In this document: positions 35,070 through 44,018 of the stretch, in pieces
Layout: every line of letters starts with the position of its first letter
Numbering within the stretch: the first letter of the stretch is position 1
DNA from: WTAW01 sp964406575
GTDB lineage: Bacteria > Acidobacteriota > Aminicenantia > Aminicenantales > Aminicenantaceae
Assembly: GCA_964406575.1 (NCBI GenBank)
Contig: CAYOSH010000024.1
Coordinates: 1-63,695 of the forward strand
Reading direction: 5' to 3'
DNA length: 63,695 nucleotides
Notes under the pieces: model-generated
The model's input: the letters and a program-made list of their open reading frames with translations, nothing else
Databases searched by the model: none
Told to the model about the DNA's origin: nothing
Translations under genes and position numbers: made by a program

Positions 35070-36401
35070 ATGGCATCATTATTTGGCACGATACTGTCGT
35101 TTGTTATCGTCTTTGGCATTCTTGTTTTTGTCCATGAATTCGGTCATTTTTTTATGGCCAAGCTAGTCGGGATTCGCGTGGATGTGTTTTCTTTTGGATA
35201 CGGCAAACGTCTTTTTGGGTTTAAAAAGGGAGATACCGATTATCGCGTGAGCCTCATCCCTATGGGAGGTTATGTCAAATTCCCCGGTGAAGATGTCTAT
35301 GAGAAAGACAGAGAGGTTGGACCCGGGGATTTTATGGCAGCGAAGAGATGGCAGAGGTTCCTCACCATCTTTATGGGGCCGATCATGAACATCCTGCTGG
35401 CCGTTGTGCTCGTGGCTGCCATCAATATGGTGGGAGCTCCGGTTCCCGTCTATCAGAGTCAGACGCCCGTTATCGGTTGGATCGAACCGGGTTCTCCCGC
35501 TGACAAGATTCATCTCGAGATCGATGACGAGATTTTGAGTATCGATAACCAAAAAACAAAAACATGGAGCGATGTGGAGCTTGCTGTCGGTACAAAACCT
35601 AAACGGACGATTACACTCAAAGTGAAGAGGGATGGGGAGATTTTCGACGTCAATCTTCTGACGGAAAGCAAAACCCGTTATGACATGGGTTATGCTGGAT
35701 TTTTTGGGAAGATCTTGACTGAGATCAAGATGATATCTCCCAATTCTCCGGCAGAGAAAGCGGGGTTGTTGCCGGGGGATGTCATTCTTGAGATAGAGGG
35801 GAAGCCCGCCTACTATTTTCAGTTTTTAGAGATGATACAGAAAAATCCTGAAGTCGAGCTTGATTTTCTGATCAGAAGAGGAAAGAAGATTCTGAGCATT
35901 CCTGTGACCCCTCGACGTAAAGGAGATATCGGAGAGATAGGGATCGCCCAGGTGATAGAATCAAAGGAGGAAAGCCTGGGATTTTTGCGGGCTTTTCAAC
36001 AGAGTTTCAAGGATAATATTCGCCTGACGTTCCTTGTCATCAATTTCATCAAGGATCTGGTTACAGGCGAGGCTTCCACCCGCCAGCTGGGAGGTCCGAT
36101 CGAGATTGCCAATTTTTCTTATACGGCCTTACGAATGGGATTAATCGCCATGATGAGCTGGATTGCGCTCATCAGCCTCCAACTGGGCATCATCAACCTG
36201 TTTCCCATCCCTGTCTTGGATGGAGGACAGATCCTCGTGATTTTGCTGGAAGGTATTTTTCGCCGCGATTTCAGCCCCAAACTCAAGCAGATCGTTATGC
36301 AGATCGGCTTTGCCATATTCATAGTCCTGATCGTGTTCGTTATTCTTAACGATATTGTCAAGAGGCTTCCGGATGGCTGGAACAGCCTGATTCCTTTTTA
36401 G
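35070..36401 (+). CDS. rseP: Site-2 protease RseP/RasP family
   Basis: Intramembrane zinc metalloprotease that cleaves anti-sigma factors and signal peptides. 443 aa. HEFGH at about residues 23-27 is the HExxH zinc site in the first TM helix. Two PDZ-like regions follow (GWIEPGSPADKIHLEIDDEI and ISPNSPAEKAGLLPGDVIL), and the third zinc ligand is in PIPVLDGGQILVILLEGI near the C-terminus. An AGAGGT ribosome site lies before the ATG. It starts 4 nt after dxr, so it is in the same operon. Confidence 0.95.
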   Translation: MASLFGTILSFVIVFGILVFVHEFGHFFMAKLVGIRVDVFSFGYGKRLFGFKKGDTDYRVSLIPMGGYVKFPGEDVYEKDREVGPGDFMAAKRWQRFLTIFMGPIMNILLAVVLVAAINMVGAPVPVYQSQTPVIGWIEPGSPADKIHLEIDDEILSIDNQKTKTWSDVELAVGTKPKRTITLKVKRDGEIFDVNLLTESKTRYDMGYAGFFGKILTEIKMISPNSPAEKAGLLPGDVILEIEGKPAYYFQFLEMIQKNPEVELDFLIRRGKKILSIPVTPRRKGDIGEIGIAQVIESKEESLGFLRAFQQSFKDNIRLTFLVINFIKDLVTGEASTRQLGGPIEIANFSYTALRMGLIAMMSWIALISLQLGIINLFPIPVLDGGQILVILLEGIFRRDFSPKLKQIVMQIGFAIFIVLIVFVILNDIVKRLPDGWNSLIPF

Positions 36402-36407
36402 GACGTC

Positions 36408-36436
36408 TTGCTCCCCCTGCCTGCCTCGCATATAAT
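36408..36436 (+). promoter_or_regulatory. Putative promoter of ispG
   Basis: TTGCTC at 36408-36413, a 17-nt spacer, and a perfect TATAAT at 36431-36436. This would give ispG its own transcript with a leader of about 80 nt, in addition to read-through from rseP. Confidence 0.6.
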
Positions 36437-36522
36437 AGAGTGACAATGATTCCAACAACGAACTTGGAGATAGGACTGCGCAGTGCTTCTCCTGTACGCT
36501 CCAAGTCTCGAAATGAAATAAT

Positions 36523-37617
36523 ATGAGTGATTGCGAATTCAAAAATTTTCATTTTAAGCGCAGGAAAACACGTCAGATCAAGATAGGGAATGTGACGATT
36601 GGAGGAGGATCTCCGATCGTTGTCCAGTCCATGACCAAGACCGATACGCAGAATATCCCAGAAACCGTAAATCAGATCCGGCGGCTGGAGGAATCAGGTT
36701 GTCAGATCGTCCGTCTTGCGGTCCCCGATGCAGAGGCCGCTAATGCTCTTCACAAGATCAAAAAGAGCGTCCCCATTCCCCTCATCGCAGATATCCATTT
36801 CGACCACAAATTGGCTTTAGCCGCGCTGGAGGCCGGTGTGGATGGATTGCGCATCAATCCTGGGAATATCGGCTCCCCAAAAAAAGTGAAAGAGGTGGTC
36901 CGAGCGGCTCTGGAGAGGTCTGTTCCCATAAGGATCGGGGTCAACTCGGGCTCACTGGAAAAAGCGCTCCTCCGCAAGCATGGAGAGGCCACTTCAGAGG
37001 CAATGGTCGAGAGTGCGATTCGGCATGTCCAGATCCTTGAAGACTTGGGTTTTGAGTTGATTAAAATCTCCCTTAAGGCATCGGACATCTGCCGGACATT
37101 GAAGGCATATCAGTTGATGGCCGAAAAGGTCGATTATCCTTTTCATGCGGGAATCACTGAGGCGGGGAGCGTGATCTCAGGAGCTGTAAAATCTTCAGCA
37201 GGCTTGGCTCTATTGGTGAGGGAAGGACTTGTGGATACATTCCGTGTATCGCTCACGGCACCGCCCGAGGAGGAGGTCAGAGTTGCCTTTCTCATTCTCT
37301 CTGCCCTGAGTATTCGAGCGCGGGGACCGAACATCATATCCTGTCCTATCTGCGGTCGTTGTGAGGTTGACTTTCTAAATATCGCCGACGCAATAGAAAA
37401 AGAGCTTTCTTCTGTCAAGGAAAATATCACGGTGGCTGTGATGGGATGTATGGTGAATGGTCCAGGGGAGGCCAGGGAAGCAGATATTGGTGTTGCCTGC
37501 GGTCGGGGAGTGGGAGTGATTTTTAAAAAAGGCAAATTGCTGCGCCGGGTGAAGGAACATGAAATCGTCCCTGAATTCATCACCGAGGTCCGACAATTCG
37601 TGAAAACTAAAAGGTAA
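36523..37617 (+). CDS. ispG: 4-hydroxy-3-methylbut-2-enyl diphosphate synthase (flavodoxin/ferredoxin)
   Basis: Iron-sulfur enzyme of the MEP pathway (GcpE). 364 aa, the usual bacterial length. IGGGSPIVVQSMTKTDT and DIHFDHKLALAALEAGVDGLRINPGN form the TIM-barrel part. CPICGRCEVDF plus the later MGCMVNGPGEAREADIGVA provide the [4Fe-4S] ligands. It catalyses reductive ring opening of MEcPP to HMBPP and is oxygen-sensitive. It completes the lipid-precursor cluster begun by uppS. Confidence 0.97.
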   Translation: MSDCEFKNFHFKRRKTRQIKIGNVTIGGGSPIVVQSMTKTDTQNIPETVNQIRRLEESGCQIVRLAVPDAEAANALHKIKKSVPIPLIADIHFDHKLALAALEAGVDGLRINPGNIGSPKKVKEVVRAALERSVPIRIGVNSGSLEKALLRKHGEATSEAMVESAIRHVQILEDLGFELIKISLKASDICRTLKAYQLMAEKVDYPFHAGITEAGSVISGAVKSSAGLALLVREGLVDTFRVSLTAPPEEEVRVAFLILSALSIRARGPNIISCPICGRCEVDFLNIADAIEKELSSVKENITVAVMGCMVNGPGEAREADIGVACGRGVGVIFKKGKLLRRVKEHEIVPEFITEVRQFVKTKR

Positions 37618-37663
37618 AATATACAGAAATATTTAAAACTATTTTAAGCCTTCGGTCAGACGA

Positions 37664-37725
37664 GTAGGGTCGGCTCCTTGAGCCAACCGATGTTTTAATT
37701 GGTGGGTCCGCTTCCCGAACGGACT
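37664..37725. repeat. Dispersed hairpin repeats, family C (two degenerate units)
   Basis: The first unit is GTAGGGTC followed by GGCTC-CTT-GAGCC at 37672-37684. The second is GTCCG...TTCCCGA...CGGAC at 37706-37724 with one internal mismatch. They lie in the ispG-larE gap, just upstream of the putative larE promoter. Confidence 0.65.
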
Positions 37726-37738
37726 AAAAATTGATATA

Positions 37739-37767
37739 TTGCCTTTTTCTCATATTCTAGATATTCT
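37739..37767 (+). promoter_or_regulatory. Putative promoter of larE
   Basis: TTGCCT at 37739-37744, a 17-nt spacer, and TATTCT at 37762-37767. Leader of about 15-20 nt with AGGA eight nt before the ATG at 37791. Confidence 0.5.
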
Positions 37768-37790
37768 ATAGACATAATAGGATGGTTGGG

Positions 37791-38696
37791 ATGAACAACA
37801 CGACAAAGGATCAAAAAAGTCATATTCCTGAAGAATTTCAGGTAAAATTCGAGGCACTGAAAGATATTCTGAAGCAGATGGAGAGTGCTCTAGTCGCCTT
37901 TTCCGGCGGTGTGGACAGCACATTTTTAGTGAAAGTGGCACAGGATATCCTGGGAGAGCGTGTTCTTGCTGTTTTGGCCCGTTCCGAATCTTATCCGGAG
38001 AGGGAAACACAGGAAGCCATCGAACTTGCGAAAAAACTGAATGTCCGTTATAAGGTCATCCGCACACGGGAGTTGGACAATCCTGATTTTTCGAAAAACC
38101 CTCCGGATAGGTGTTACCATTGCAAAACAGAATTGTTTTCCCTGTTGAAGGATATTGCTGTCGAAGAAGGTCTGTCCTTTGTCCTTGACGGCTCCAATTT
38201 TGATGATACGGGTGACTATAGGCCGGGTCTCCAAGCGTGCGCGGAACTGGGAATCAGATCTCCGCTGAAAGAAGCGGGCCTAGGCAAGGAGGAGATCCGA
38301 GTACTGTCCAAAAACATGGGTCTTCTGACCTGGAATAAACCTTCTATGGCATGTCTGGCTTCCCGATTCCCCTATAACACGGAGATCGATAAGGATAGTC
38401 TCGAGCAGGTGGCCAAAGCTGAAGAATATCTGCGATCTTTAGGCTTTTTACAACTCAGGGTGAGGCACCACGGTCAGATCGCGAGGATCGAGGTTGAGGC
38501 CGAAGATATTTTAAAGCTCGTGGACCCCATCCTGAGAGCGAAGATCGTTGATCATCTTAAGAAATTAGGTTATGCCTACGTGACTCTGGATTTGGCCGGT
38601 TACAGAACAGGGAGCATGAACGAACCCTTAACTCAAGGAAGGCGAACCCAAAAAGCGGGAAGACACGAAACGTCACGTGGCAAAAAGAAAGGGTAG
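37791..38696 (+). CDS. larE: LarE-type ATP-dependent sulfur transferase
   Basis: PP-loop enzyme that adenylates and then sulfurates the pyridinium precursor of the nickel-pincer nucleotide. 301 aa. The PP-loop SGGVDSTFLV lies near residue 38. Cysteines occur in CYHC (108 and 111) and PSMACLASR (188). The three-cysteine pattern is that of LarE proteins thought to use a [4Fe-4S] cluster instead of sacrificing a cysteine. The start is ATG 37791; an ATG at 37782 is also in frame. larB and larC are not adjacent. Its TAG stop coincides with a GTAGGGTC hairpin-repeat start. Confidence 0.88.
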   Translation: MNNTTKDQKSHIPEEFQVKFEALKDILKQMESALVAFSGGVDSTFLVKVAQDILGERVLAVLARSESYPERETQEAIELAKKLNVRYKVIRTRELDNPDFSKNPPDRCYHCKTELFSLLKDIAVEEGLSFVLDGSNFDDTGDYRPGLQACAELGIRSPLKEAGLGKEEIRVLSKNMGLLTWNKPSMACLASRFPYNTEIDKDSLEQVAKAEEYLRSLGFLQLRVRHHGQIARIEVEAEDILKLVDPILRAKIVDHLKKLGYAYVTLDLAGYRTGSMNEPLTQGRRTQKAGRHETSRGKKKG

Positions 38697-38726
38697 GGTC
38701 TGACCGGACTTGTGACGGACCGGCCA

Positions 38727-39686
38727 TTAGGAGACGAGATTGTCCGGTTTTTGTCCCGATAATCCCTGGACAAGGTTTTTTGCGGCCATTATCGCCATTT
38801 TCAGGCGCGTTTCATACGTGGCACTGCCGATGTGGGGCAAAAGAACGACATTATCCCTTGAGATCAAATTCTCTTCGATCTCTGGTTCCCTTTCATAAAC
38901 ATCCAATCCTGCCGCCCAGATCTGTCCGTTCTCCAGAGCTTCGGCTAAAGCCAATTCGTCGACCACGGGCCCCCGCGACACATTCACCAGGATAGCGTCC
39001 TTTTTCATCAGGCGGAGTCTCTCTCGGGAAATTAGATGGAAAGCCTGGGGATTGAGTGTTGTGTGGACCGTGATGATATCCGCCGTGGAGAGTAGCTCAT
39101 CCAGAGGAACACAAGAAGCCTTGTATTTCTGGCGGTCTTCTTTCAGAAGGACCTTCGGGTCTGTGTAGATGACCTTCATCTGGAAGGCCTGTGCTCTTTG
39201 GGCAACAGCTTTGCCGATACGGCCCATGCCGATGATCCCCAGACACTTTCCCGTTATTTCTTTGCCGAGGAACAAGTCGAGCTCCCAGCCTTTGTATTTC
39301 TTCGCCCTTGCAAATGTATCCGCCTGGGGGATCTGTCGGGCCACAGCGAGAATGAGCGCCCATGTGAGGTCAGCTGTTGTCTCGGTCAGAACTCCTGGCG
39401 TGTTCGTCACCATGATCCCTTTTTTCCTGGCATATTTGATATCGATGTTGTCGTAACCCACAGCACAGTTGGCGATGATCTTTAATGCAGGAGCAGCGTC
39501 CATGACATCCTTATCTATGGAAGCTGTGAGAAGAGGCAGGATCCCTTCTTTGTCTTTGACTTTGCGCAGAAGGTCCTCTTTCGGCAAAAATGCCTCTTGC
39601 GTCCCGATATCGAAATCAACATGCTCTTCCAAATACTCGATGGCCTCCGGAAGCAGTCTATGCGTGACCAAAACCTTCGGTTTCAT
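38727..39686 (-). CDS. D-2-hydroxyacid dehydrogenase (glyoxylate/hydroxypyruvate reductase type)
   Basis: NAD(P)-dependent reduction of a 2-oxoacid such as glyoxylate or hydroxypyruvate. 319 aa from ATG 39686 (MKPKVLVTHRL), preceded by a GAGGTG ribosome site. The Rossmann motif is CLGIIGMGRIGKAVAQRA. Catalytic residues are Arg in LVNVSRGPVVDE, Glu in YEREPEIEE and His in LLPHIGSATYETR. It converges with larE. Whether it acts on lactate and so relates to LarE cannot be said; D-lactate dehydrogenases of this fold are close relatives. Confidence 0.92.
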   Translation of the reverse strand: MKPKVLVTHRLLPEAIEYLEEHVDFDIGTQEAFLPKEDLLRKVKDKEGILPLLTASIDKDVMDAAPALKIIANCAVGYDNIDIKYARKKGIMVTNTPGVLTETTADLTWALILAVARQIPQADTFARAKKYKGWELDLFLGKEITGKCLGIIGMGRIGKAVAQRAQAFQMKVIYTDPKVLLKEDRQKYKASCVPLDELLSTADIITVHTTLNPQAFHLISRERLRLMKKDAILVNVSRGPVVDELALAEALENGQIWAAGLDVYEREPEIEENLISRDNVVLLPHIGSATYETRLKMAIMAAKNLVQGLSGQKPDNLVS

Positions 39687-39741
39687 CTTTTTCACCTCAA
39701 CTCGTGAATCATCCACATGGATTTTAATTATTCAAAAAAAA

Positions 39742-40461
39742 TTATGGCTGATCCGAATCCAAAAACGGCAAAAAATACTTTCGAATGTTCGCCAGGATCC
39801 TTATGGAATGGAATCCCATTTGATGGGTCGAAGAGGTGAGCCGGTCGCTCACAAGATGGAGTGCCGCAGCTTGGATGCCATAAAAATCGGCGAGGGCAAA
39901 AACAGCCGAAGTCTCCATGTCCACAAAGCCGACACCTTTGGCCCGGTGCCGCTTTAGCCATAAATGCGTTTCTCGGAAAGGAGCATCTGTGGACACCACA
40001 GCTCCATGGATAAATGGAAGCTTTCGCTCTATAAGCACACTTTCAACATTCCTTTGGAAATGCGAAGAAGCACGGAAATTTTTTTTTTGCGGGCAGTAAT
40101 GGGTGGAGGTCCCCTCATCGGACGTAGCGTCATCGATACTCACGGCCTCTCCGATATCCACGTTCTCATCTAAAGCTCCACAAAAGCCGAGGATGAGGAT
40201 TTCCTGAATGCCAGATGCGATGAGCCTCTCCAGAGATAATACGGCCAGCGGCGCCCCGACACATTGATGGAGGACTGTTATATTCTTCAAAAAAAACAGG
40301 TGTCCAAAAGGCGTGATTTTTTGTTTTTTCGAGCGTTTCTTGAGAGCCTTTTGGACCGTCAGTGTCGGCGAATCCACGGGTATATACACAACTCTCCTGC
40401 CTCGGATGCCCTTTATAGGCTGTGGTTTTATGATGGAGGCATCTTTTTTACTGACGTTCAT
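39742..40461 (-). CDS. Nucleoside phosphorylase family protein
   Basis: 239-aa member of the PNP/UDP phosphorylase superfamily, which cleaves nucleosides with phosphate or hydrolyses 5'-methylthioadenosine-type substrates. Visible are LILGFCGALDENVDIGEAVS (phosphate and ribose-binding glycine region), FVDMETSAVFALADFYGIQA with the ribose-binding Met-Glu, and HLVSDRL with the base-binding Asp near the C-terminus. Substrate unknown. It lies 55 nt upstream of the dehydrogenase gene on the same strand. No clear Shine-Dalgarno. Confidence 0.85.
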   Translation of the reverse strand: MNVSKKDASIIKPQPIKGIRGRRVVYIPVDSPTLTVQKALKKRSKKQKITPFGHLFFLKNITVLHQCVGAPLAVLSLERLIASGIQEILILGFCGALDENVDIGEAVSIDDATSDEGTSTHYCPQKKNFRASSHFQRNVESVLIERKLPFIHGAVVSTDAPFRETHLWLKRHRAKGVGFVDMETSAVFALADFYGIQAAALHLVSDRLTSSTHQMGFHSIRILANIRKYFLPFLDSDQP

Positions 40462-40535
40462 TGGTTGTTTCCGCCCTCATTCTCGAAGTCAGCGTCTTGC
40501 GCTATATTACTTCAACCCAAGCAGAGGATGCAAGT

Positions 40536-40640
40536 TTGGCGAACGGTCCCTACATTTAGCCACACCGCTGTCCAGTTGTTCGTTTTCGAAATCGCCAATT
40601 GGGATGCTCGAATGTCACTCGTCACGGATTTGGGGAAGCC
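40536..40640. mobile_element. Decayed fragment of transposon-like family A (copy A4)
   Basis: The stretch from CGGTCCCTACATTT through AATCGCCAATTGGGATGCTCG to CGTCACGGATTTGGGGAAGC matches the right half of copy A2, with several substitutions. The left half is missing. It lies between the divergent phosphorylase and ParB-like genes. Confidence 0.65.
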
Positions 40641-40702
40641 TCTGAACAGACCCGTTTTTGCAATCTGTCTTCCATGAGGTAGCATCCATCAAGGCGATGC
40701 GC

Positions 40703-40708
40703 TACAAT
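40703..40708 (+). promoter_or_regulatory. Candidate -10 box of the ParB-like gene, leaderless spacing
   Basis: TACAAT ends 7 nt before the ATG at 40716. No good -35 hexamer lies 16-18 nt upstream, so this is weaker than the comparable sites at 26543, 32264, 54047 and 54151. Confidence 0.4.
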
Positions 40709-40715
40709 AGGGTCC

Positions 40716-41678
40716 ATGAGATCAGAGAATATCCAGCTGGATCATATTAATGTCCAAGACGAGAGATACCGCATCTCTTACTATTTCGATCTAGAGGCGC
40801 TCATCCATTCCATCCGAAGAATAGGTCTTATCCATCCTCCTGTGGTCACGCACAGAAATGGAGAGATCCTCATTGTCACCGGTTGGAAAAGAATCCTGGC
40901 GTGTCAAAGTCTTTCTCATTTTTCGATCCCCTGCTGCGTTTTTGAAGAAGGAAACGACCTCAACGTCTTTCGGTTGGGGCTGGAGGAGAATCGGACATTC
41001 AGGTCTTTCACGATTCTCGAAAAGGCTGAGATCGTGAAACGTCTGATCCGTTTTGGAGTTTCCGAAAAGGTTGTGGTCAGAGACTATTTGTCTTTGCTCG
41101 CGATTCCCCAGACGATGAACCATTTGGACACCTATCTTCGTATCGTCTCCCTGGAACCAGAGACAAAAGAGTTCGTCCATGAAAAGGGCGTGGGTTTTCC
41201 AGTCCTGAAGCTCTTGGTTTTTTACAGTGAAGAGGAGAGACGCATCCTTTTGCCCCTGCTCCGTCCTCTAGGGCAGAACAAACAGCAGGACCTCCTCCGG
41301 AACCTTCTCGAGATCTCCAAAAGAGATGGAATTCCCGCTCGGGATGTTCTTGGGGCTGAAGACATTCAAGAAATTTCCGCCAAAGAGAACCTCTCTCCGC
41401 TCCAGATCGCAGAGCAAATCAGAAACCTGGTCCTGAGAAAGAGATACCCCACACTGTTTGCTTGGAAAGACGCCTTCGAAACCCAAAAAAAAGCGTTGGG
41501 ATGGCCCGTAGACATTAGAATAGAACCGTCCCCAAATTTTGAGGACGAAGAATTCACAGTCCATTTCTCTTTCAAGACTTTTGATGAGTATATGGAGAGA
41601 CTGGCCAAACTCAATGTATTCGCTTCGCAGGAGAAGATCGTGCCGCTGTTGAGATCATCCCCAGATCGAAATGAATAA
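40716..41678 (+). CDS. ParB/Spo0J-like nuclease-fold protein
   Basis: 320 aa. The N-terminal 110 residues match the ParB domain: GLIHPPVVTHRNGEILIVTG, the GWKRILACQ segment in place of GERRxxA, and LGLEENRTFRSFTILEKAEI corresponding to the ENxxR box. A middle helical region (IPQTMNHLDTYLRIVSL, VGFPVLKLLVFYSEEERRIL) resembles the helix-turn-helix of chromosomal ParB. The last 80 residues are not recognised. No ParA gene is adjacent. It overlaps the SPL-like radical SAM gene by 8 nt, so a joint function rather than chromosome partition is inferred. Confidence 0.75.
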   Translation: MRSENIQLDHINVQDERYRISYYFDLEALIHSIRRIGLIHPPVVTHRNGEILIVTGWKRILACQSLSHFSIPCCVFEEGNDLNVFRLGLEENRTFRSFTILEKAEIVKRLIRFGVSEKVVVRDYLSLLAIPQTMNHLDTYLRIVSLEPETKEFVHEKGVGFPVLKLLVFYSEEERRILLPLLRPLGQNKQQDLLRNLLEISKRDGIPARDVLGAEDIQEISAKENLSPLQIAEQIRNLVLRKRYPTLFAWKDAFETQKKALGWPVDIRIEPSPNFEDEEFTVHFSFKTFDEYMERLAKLNVFASQEKIVPLLRSSPDRNE

Positions 41679-42777
41679 TTTCTATTTCCCCAAAAAGATC
41701 TACATCGAAAAGACAAGCCTCCATTTCCCTCTCACAGAGAAGATCCTGGAAAGAGCCGGTCATATTCCATTCGAGATCATTGCCGACAAGCAGGATGTGA
41801 TCTCGGAGATCAATATGCAGAGGGATCCTATGTCCATTGGTAAGGAGACGCTCCTCATCACCCAGCAAAGGGGAGAGTTCGTGAAGCCATGTCCCTGCAC
41901 ACCGGGTTATGTCGGCTGCAATTATTTCATCGTCAACGCGGACATCAACTGTCCTTTGGATTGCACCTATTGCATCCTCCAGAATTATCTGGACAATCCT
42001 TTGATCACGGTCCATGTGAACACAGAGGACATATGGCGTCAAATGGACCACTTTCTCTCAAAACACCGCCATCATACCTTGCGCATCGGCACGGGCGAAT
42101 TGGGGGATTCCTTGGTTCTGGACCATCTCACGGATCGTTCTCAGGGTTTGATCGGTTATTTTAGAGAGAAGAAAAATGCTCTCTTCGAGCTAAAAACAAA
42201 AACCACAAACATCACCAATGCTCTTGTGTGCCCACCGTCTGAGAATATCGTTTTTGCCTGGTCCCTTAACTCCGAAAAAGTTGCTCGGGAAGAGGAAAAA
42301 GGAGCGCCATCTGTTGCGGACAGATTGGAAGCGGCTCATCAAGCCGTGAAACGAGGATATAAGGTCGCTTTTCACTTTGATCCCATCATTCGTTATCCCG
42401 GATGGGAAGAGGGCTACGCAGAGGTTGTGGACCACATGCTCCTGACAATCGACACTCACAGAATCGCTTGGATCAGCTTGGGCAGCCTGCGATTTCCGTC
42501 GTCTCTCAAAGATGTGATCAGGGAAAGGTTCCCCCAAAGCCGGATCCTGTATGAAGAGCTTATCCGCGGGAGGGACGGCAAATTCCGCTATTTTAAGCCT
42601 TTGAGGATCCAGCTTTACAAAACGCTCATCGAGTTTATACAGAAAACACGCACAGACATACCTGTTTATTTTTGTATGGAGAGTGGAGAAGTCTGGAAAG
42701 AAGTCCTTAAAAAAGAACCAAAGGGTAAGGAAGAAGTTGCAACTTATCTTTCCTTGCCCTTTGGTGAGTGTCGATAA
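41671..42777 (+). CDS. Spore photoproduct lyase family radical SAM protein
   Basis: 368 aa. The motif CPLDCTYC (CxxxCxxC) lies near residue 90, followed by the ILQNYLDNP and GTGELGDSLVLD segments, and later AFHFDPIIRYPGWEEGY and ISLGSLRFP, all typical of the SPL branch. B. subtilis SPL repairs the spore photoproduct in DNA. No sporulation gene is seen here, so the substrate may be another DNA or RNA lesion. It starts inside the last codons of the ParB-like gene (8-nt overlap), implying translational coupling. Confidence 0.85.
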   Translation: MNNFYFPKKIYIEKTSLHFPLTEKILERAGHIPFEIIADKQDVISEINMQRDPMSIGKETLLITQQRGEFVKPCPCTPGYVGCNYFIVNADINCPLDCTYCILQNYLDNPLITVHVNTEDIWRQMDHFLSKHRHHTLRIGTGELGDSLVLDHLTDRSQGLIGYFREKKNALFELKTKTTNITNALVCPPSENIVFAWSLNSEKVAREEEKGAPSVADRLEAAHQAVKRGYKVAFHFDPIIRYPGWEEGYAEVVDHMLLTIDTHRIAWISLGSLRFPSSLKDVIRERFPQSRILYEELIRGRDGKFRYFKPLRIQLYKTLIEFIQKTRTDIPVYFCMESGEVWKEVLKKEPKGKEEVATYLSLPFGECR

Positions 42778-42821
42778 ATTATAGCGGTATAGACAGACCT
42801 GGACGAGTAGAGAACTTTTCC

Positions 42822-43247
42822 CTAACTGATTTTTTCTGTTTTCTTTTCTGTGACGATGCCTACGATCTCCACACCTGCGTCTTTCATGATCTCGATGATA
42901 TCCACGACGTTGCCATACTCTAATTCTTGATCTGCTCTCAGGTAGAGTTTTTTGTCACTTGCAGCCAAAAAGGCCTCTTCCAACACAGCGGCGAGATTGT
43001 CCATCTGGACCTGCTCTTCGTTGACGTACAGGGCCCCATCTTTCCTGATGTACAACACAACTTCAGGGTTTTCAGGCATGTCTATGGTGTTGAGGGCTGA
43101 AGGAAGGCGGACATCAACTCCTTTTTGAACCAGTGGTGTCACGACCATGAAGATGATGAGAAGGACGAGAAGAACGTCACACAACGGAACAACATTAGGT
43201 ATAGAAGAAATAGCGTGCCCTTTTTCACCAGGAATTGAAACTCCCAT
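42822..43247 (-). CDS. exbD: Biopolymer transport protein ExbD
   Basis: 141 aa with a single TM helix (residues 24-42, VVPLCDVLLVLLIIFMVVTP) containing the conserved proton-path Asp, then a periplasmic domain. It works with ExbB to energise TonB by proton flow. An AAAGGGGA ribosome site lies ahead of the ATG. Last gene of tonB-exbB-exbD. Confidence 0.93.
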   Translation of the reverse strand: MGVSIPGEKGHAISSIPNVVPLCDVLLVLLIIFMVVTPLVQKGVDVRLPSALNTIDMPENPEVVLYIRKDGALYVNEEQVQMDNLAAVLEEAFLAASDKKLYLRADQELEYGNVVDIIEIMKDAGVEIVGIVTEKKTEKIS

Positions 43248-43288
43248 TTGTATCCCCTTTAGTGTTTATTTCGATGGATTTTTATTTC

Positions 43289-43969
43289 TTAGGTTTTTTG
43301 GGCTTCTCTTCTGACGAAGAAGTCGAGGACTTCAGAAGAGGTGTTGGACATTTCAGCGCCGATGATCTCGATCCGTGTGTTCAAAAAGTTGTAGCACCAA
43401 AGAGCGATAACCGCAACGCCGATTCCAAAGGCTGTGGTGATCAGGGCTTCCGCGATACCGGCCGCCACAGCGCCGATCCCACCTGAACCAGTCAAAGCCA
43501 TGCCACGGAACGCATTGATGATTCCGAAAATCGTTCCAAACAGCCCGATGAACGGAGAAGATGTTGCAATGGTTGCTATTGTGTTCAGTCCTTTCTTCAT
43601 CTCTTGGATGAAAATGGTCGCGGCTCTGTCCATGCCTCTTTGCGCAGAAGCAACCTGTTGTTCGAAATCCATCCCAGCTTCTTTACCCTCCATGAATTCT
43701 CTGACACCTGCTGCAGTCACTCGGGCTAAATGGCTTCCCTTGTTTTCTTTCTTGCTAGAAAGAGTTAGGGCTTCCTGGATGTTCCCGGATTTTAGCAAAT
43801 CGGCGAGTTTAGGGGCGACTTTTTTCGATTTTGTCTTTGTCCTTGCAAACACAATCTGCCTTTCAACGAAGAGATAGATAGCAATCACAGATAGGAAGAT
43901 GAGTGTAATAGCAACAGCTTTGGCGACATAACCCATGGCCTGCCACATTTCAATCAGACCAAATTGCAT
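43289..43969 (-). CDS. exbB: MotA/TolQ/ExbB proton channel protein
   Basis: 226 aa with three TM helices: residues 15-33, about 130-155 (IATSSPFIGLFGTIFGIINAF, with the family's Gly-rich pattern) and 170-195. It forms the pentameric channel around ExbD in the inner membrane. A perfect AAGGAGGT ribosome site lies 7 nt before the ATG. It is between tonB and exbD. Confidence 0.94.
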   Translation of the reverse strand: MQFGLIEMWQAMGYVAKAVAITLIFLSVIAIYLFVERQIVFARTKTKSKKVAPKLADLLKSGNIQEALTLSSKKENKGSHLARVTAAGVREFMEGKEAGMDFEQQVASAQRGMDRAATIFIQEMKKGLNTIATIATSSPFIGLFGTIFGIINAFRGMALTGSGGIGAVAAGIAEALITTAFGIGVAVIALWCYNFLNTRIEIIGAEMSNTSSEVLDFFVRREAQKT

Positions 43970-44018
43970 TTTAAGTACCTCCTTTTAAAGATCGAAAGCC
44001 ATTTGTAGCTTTACTATA

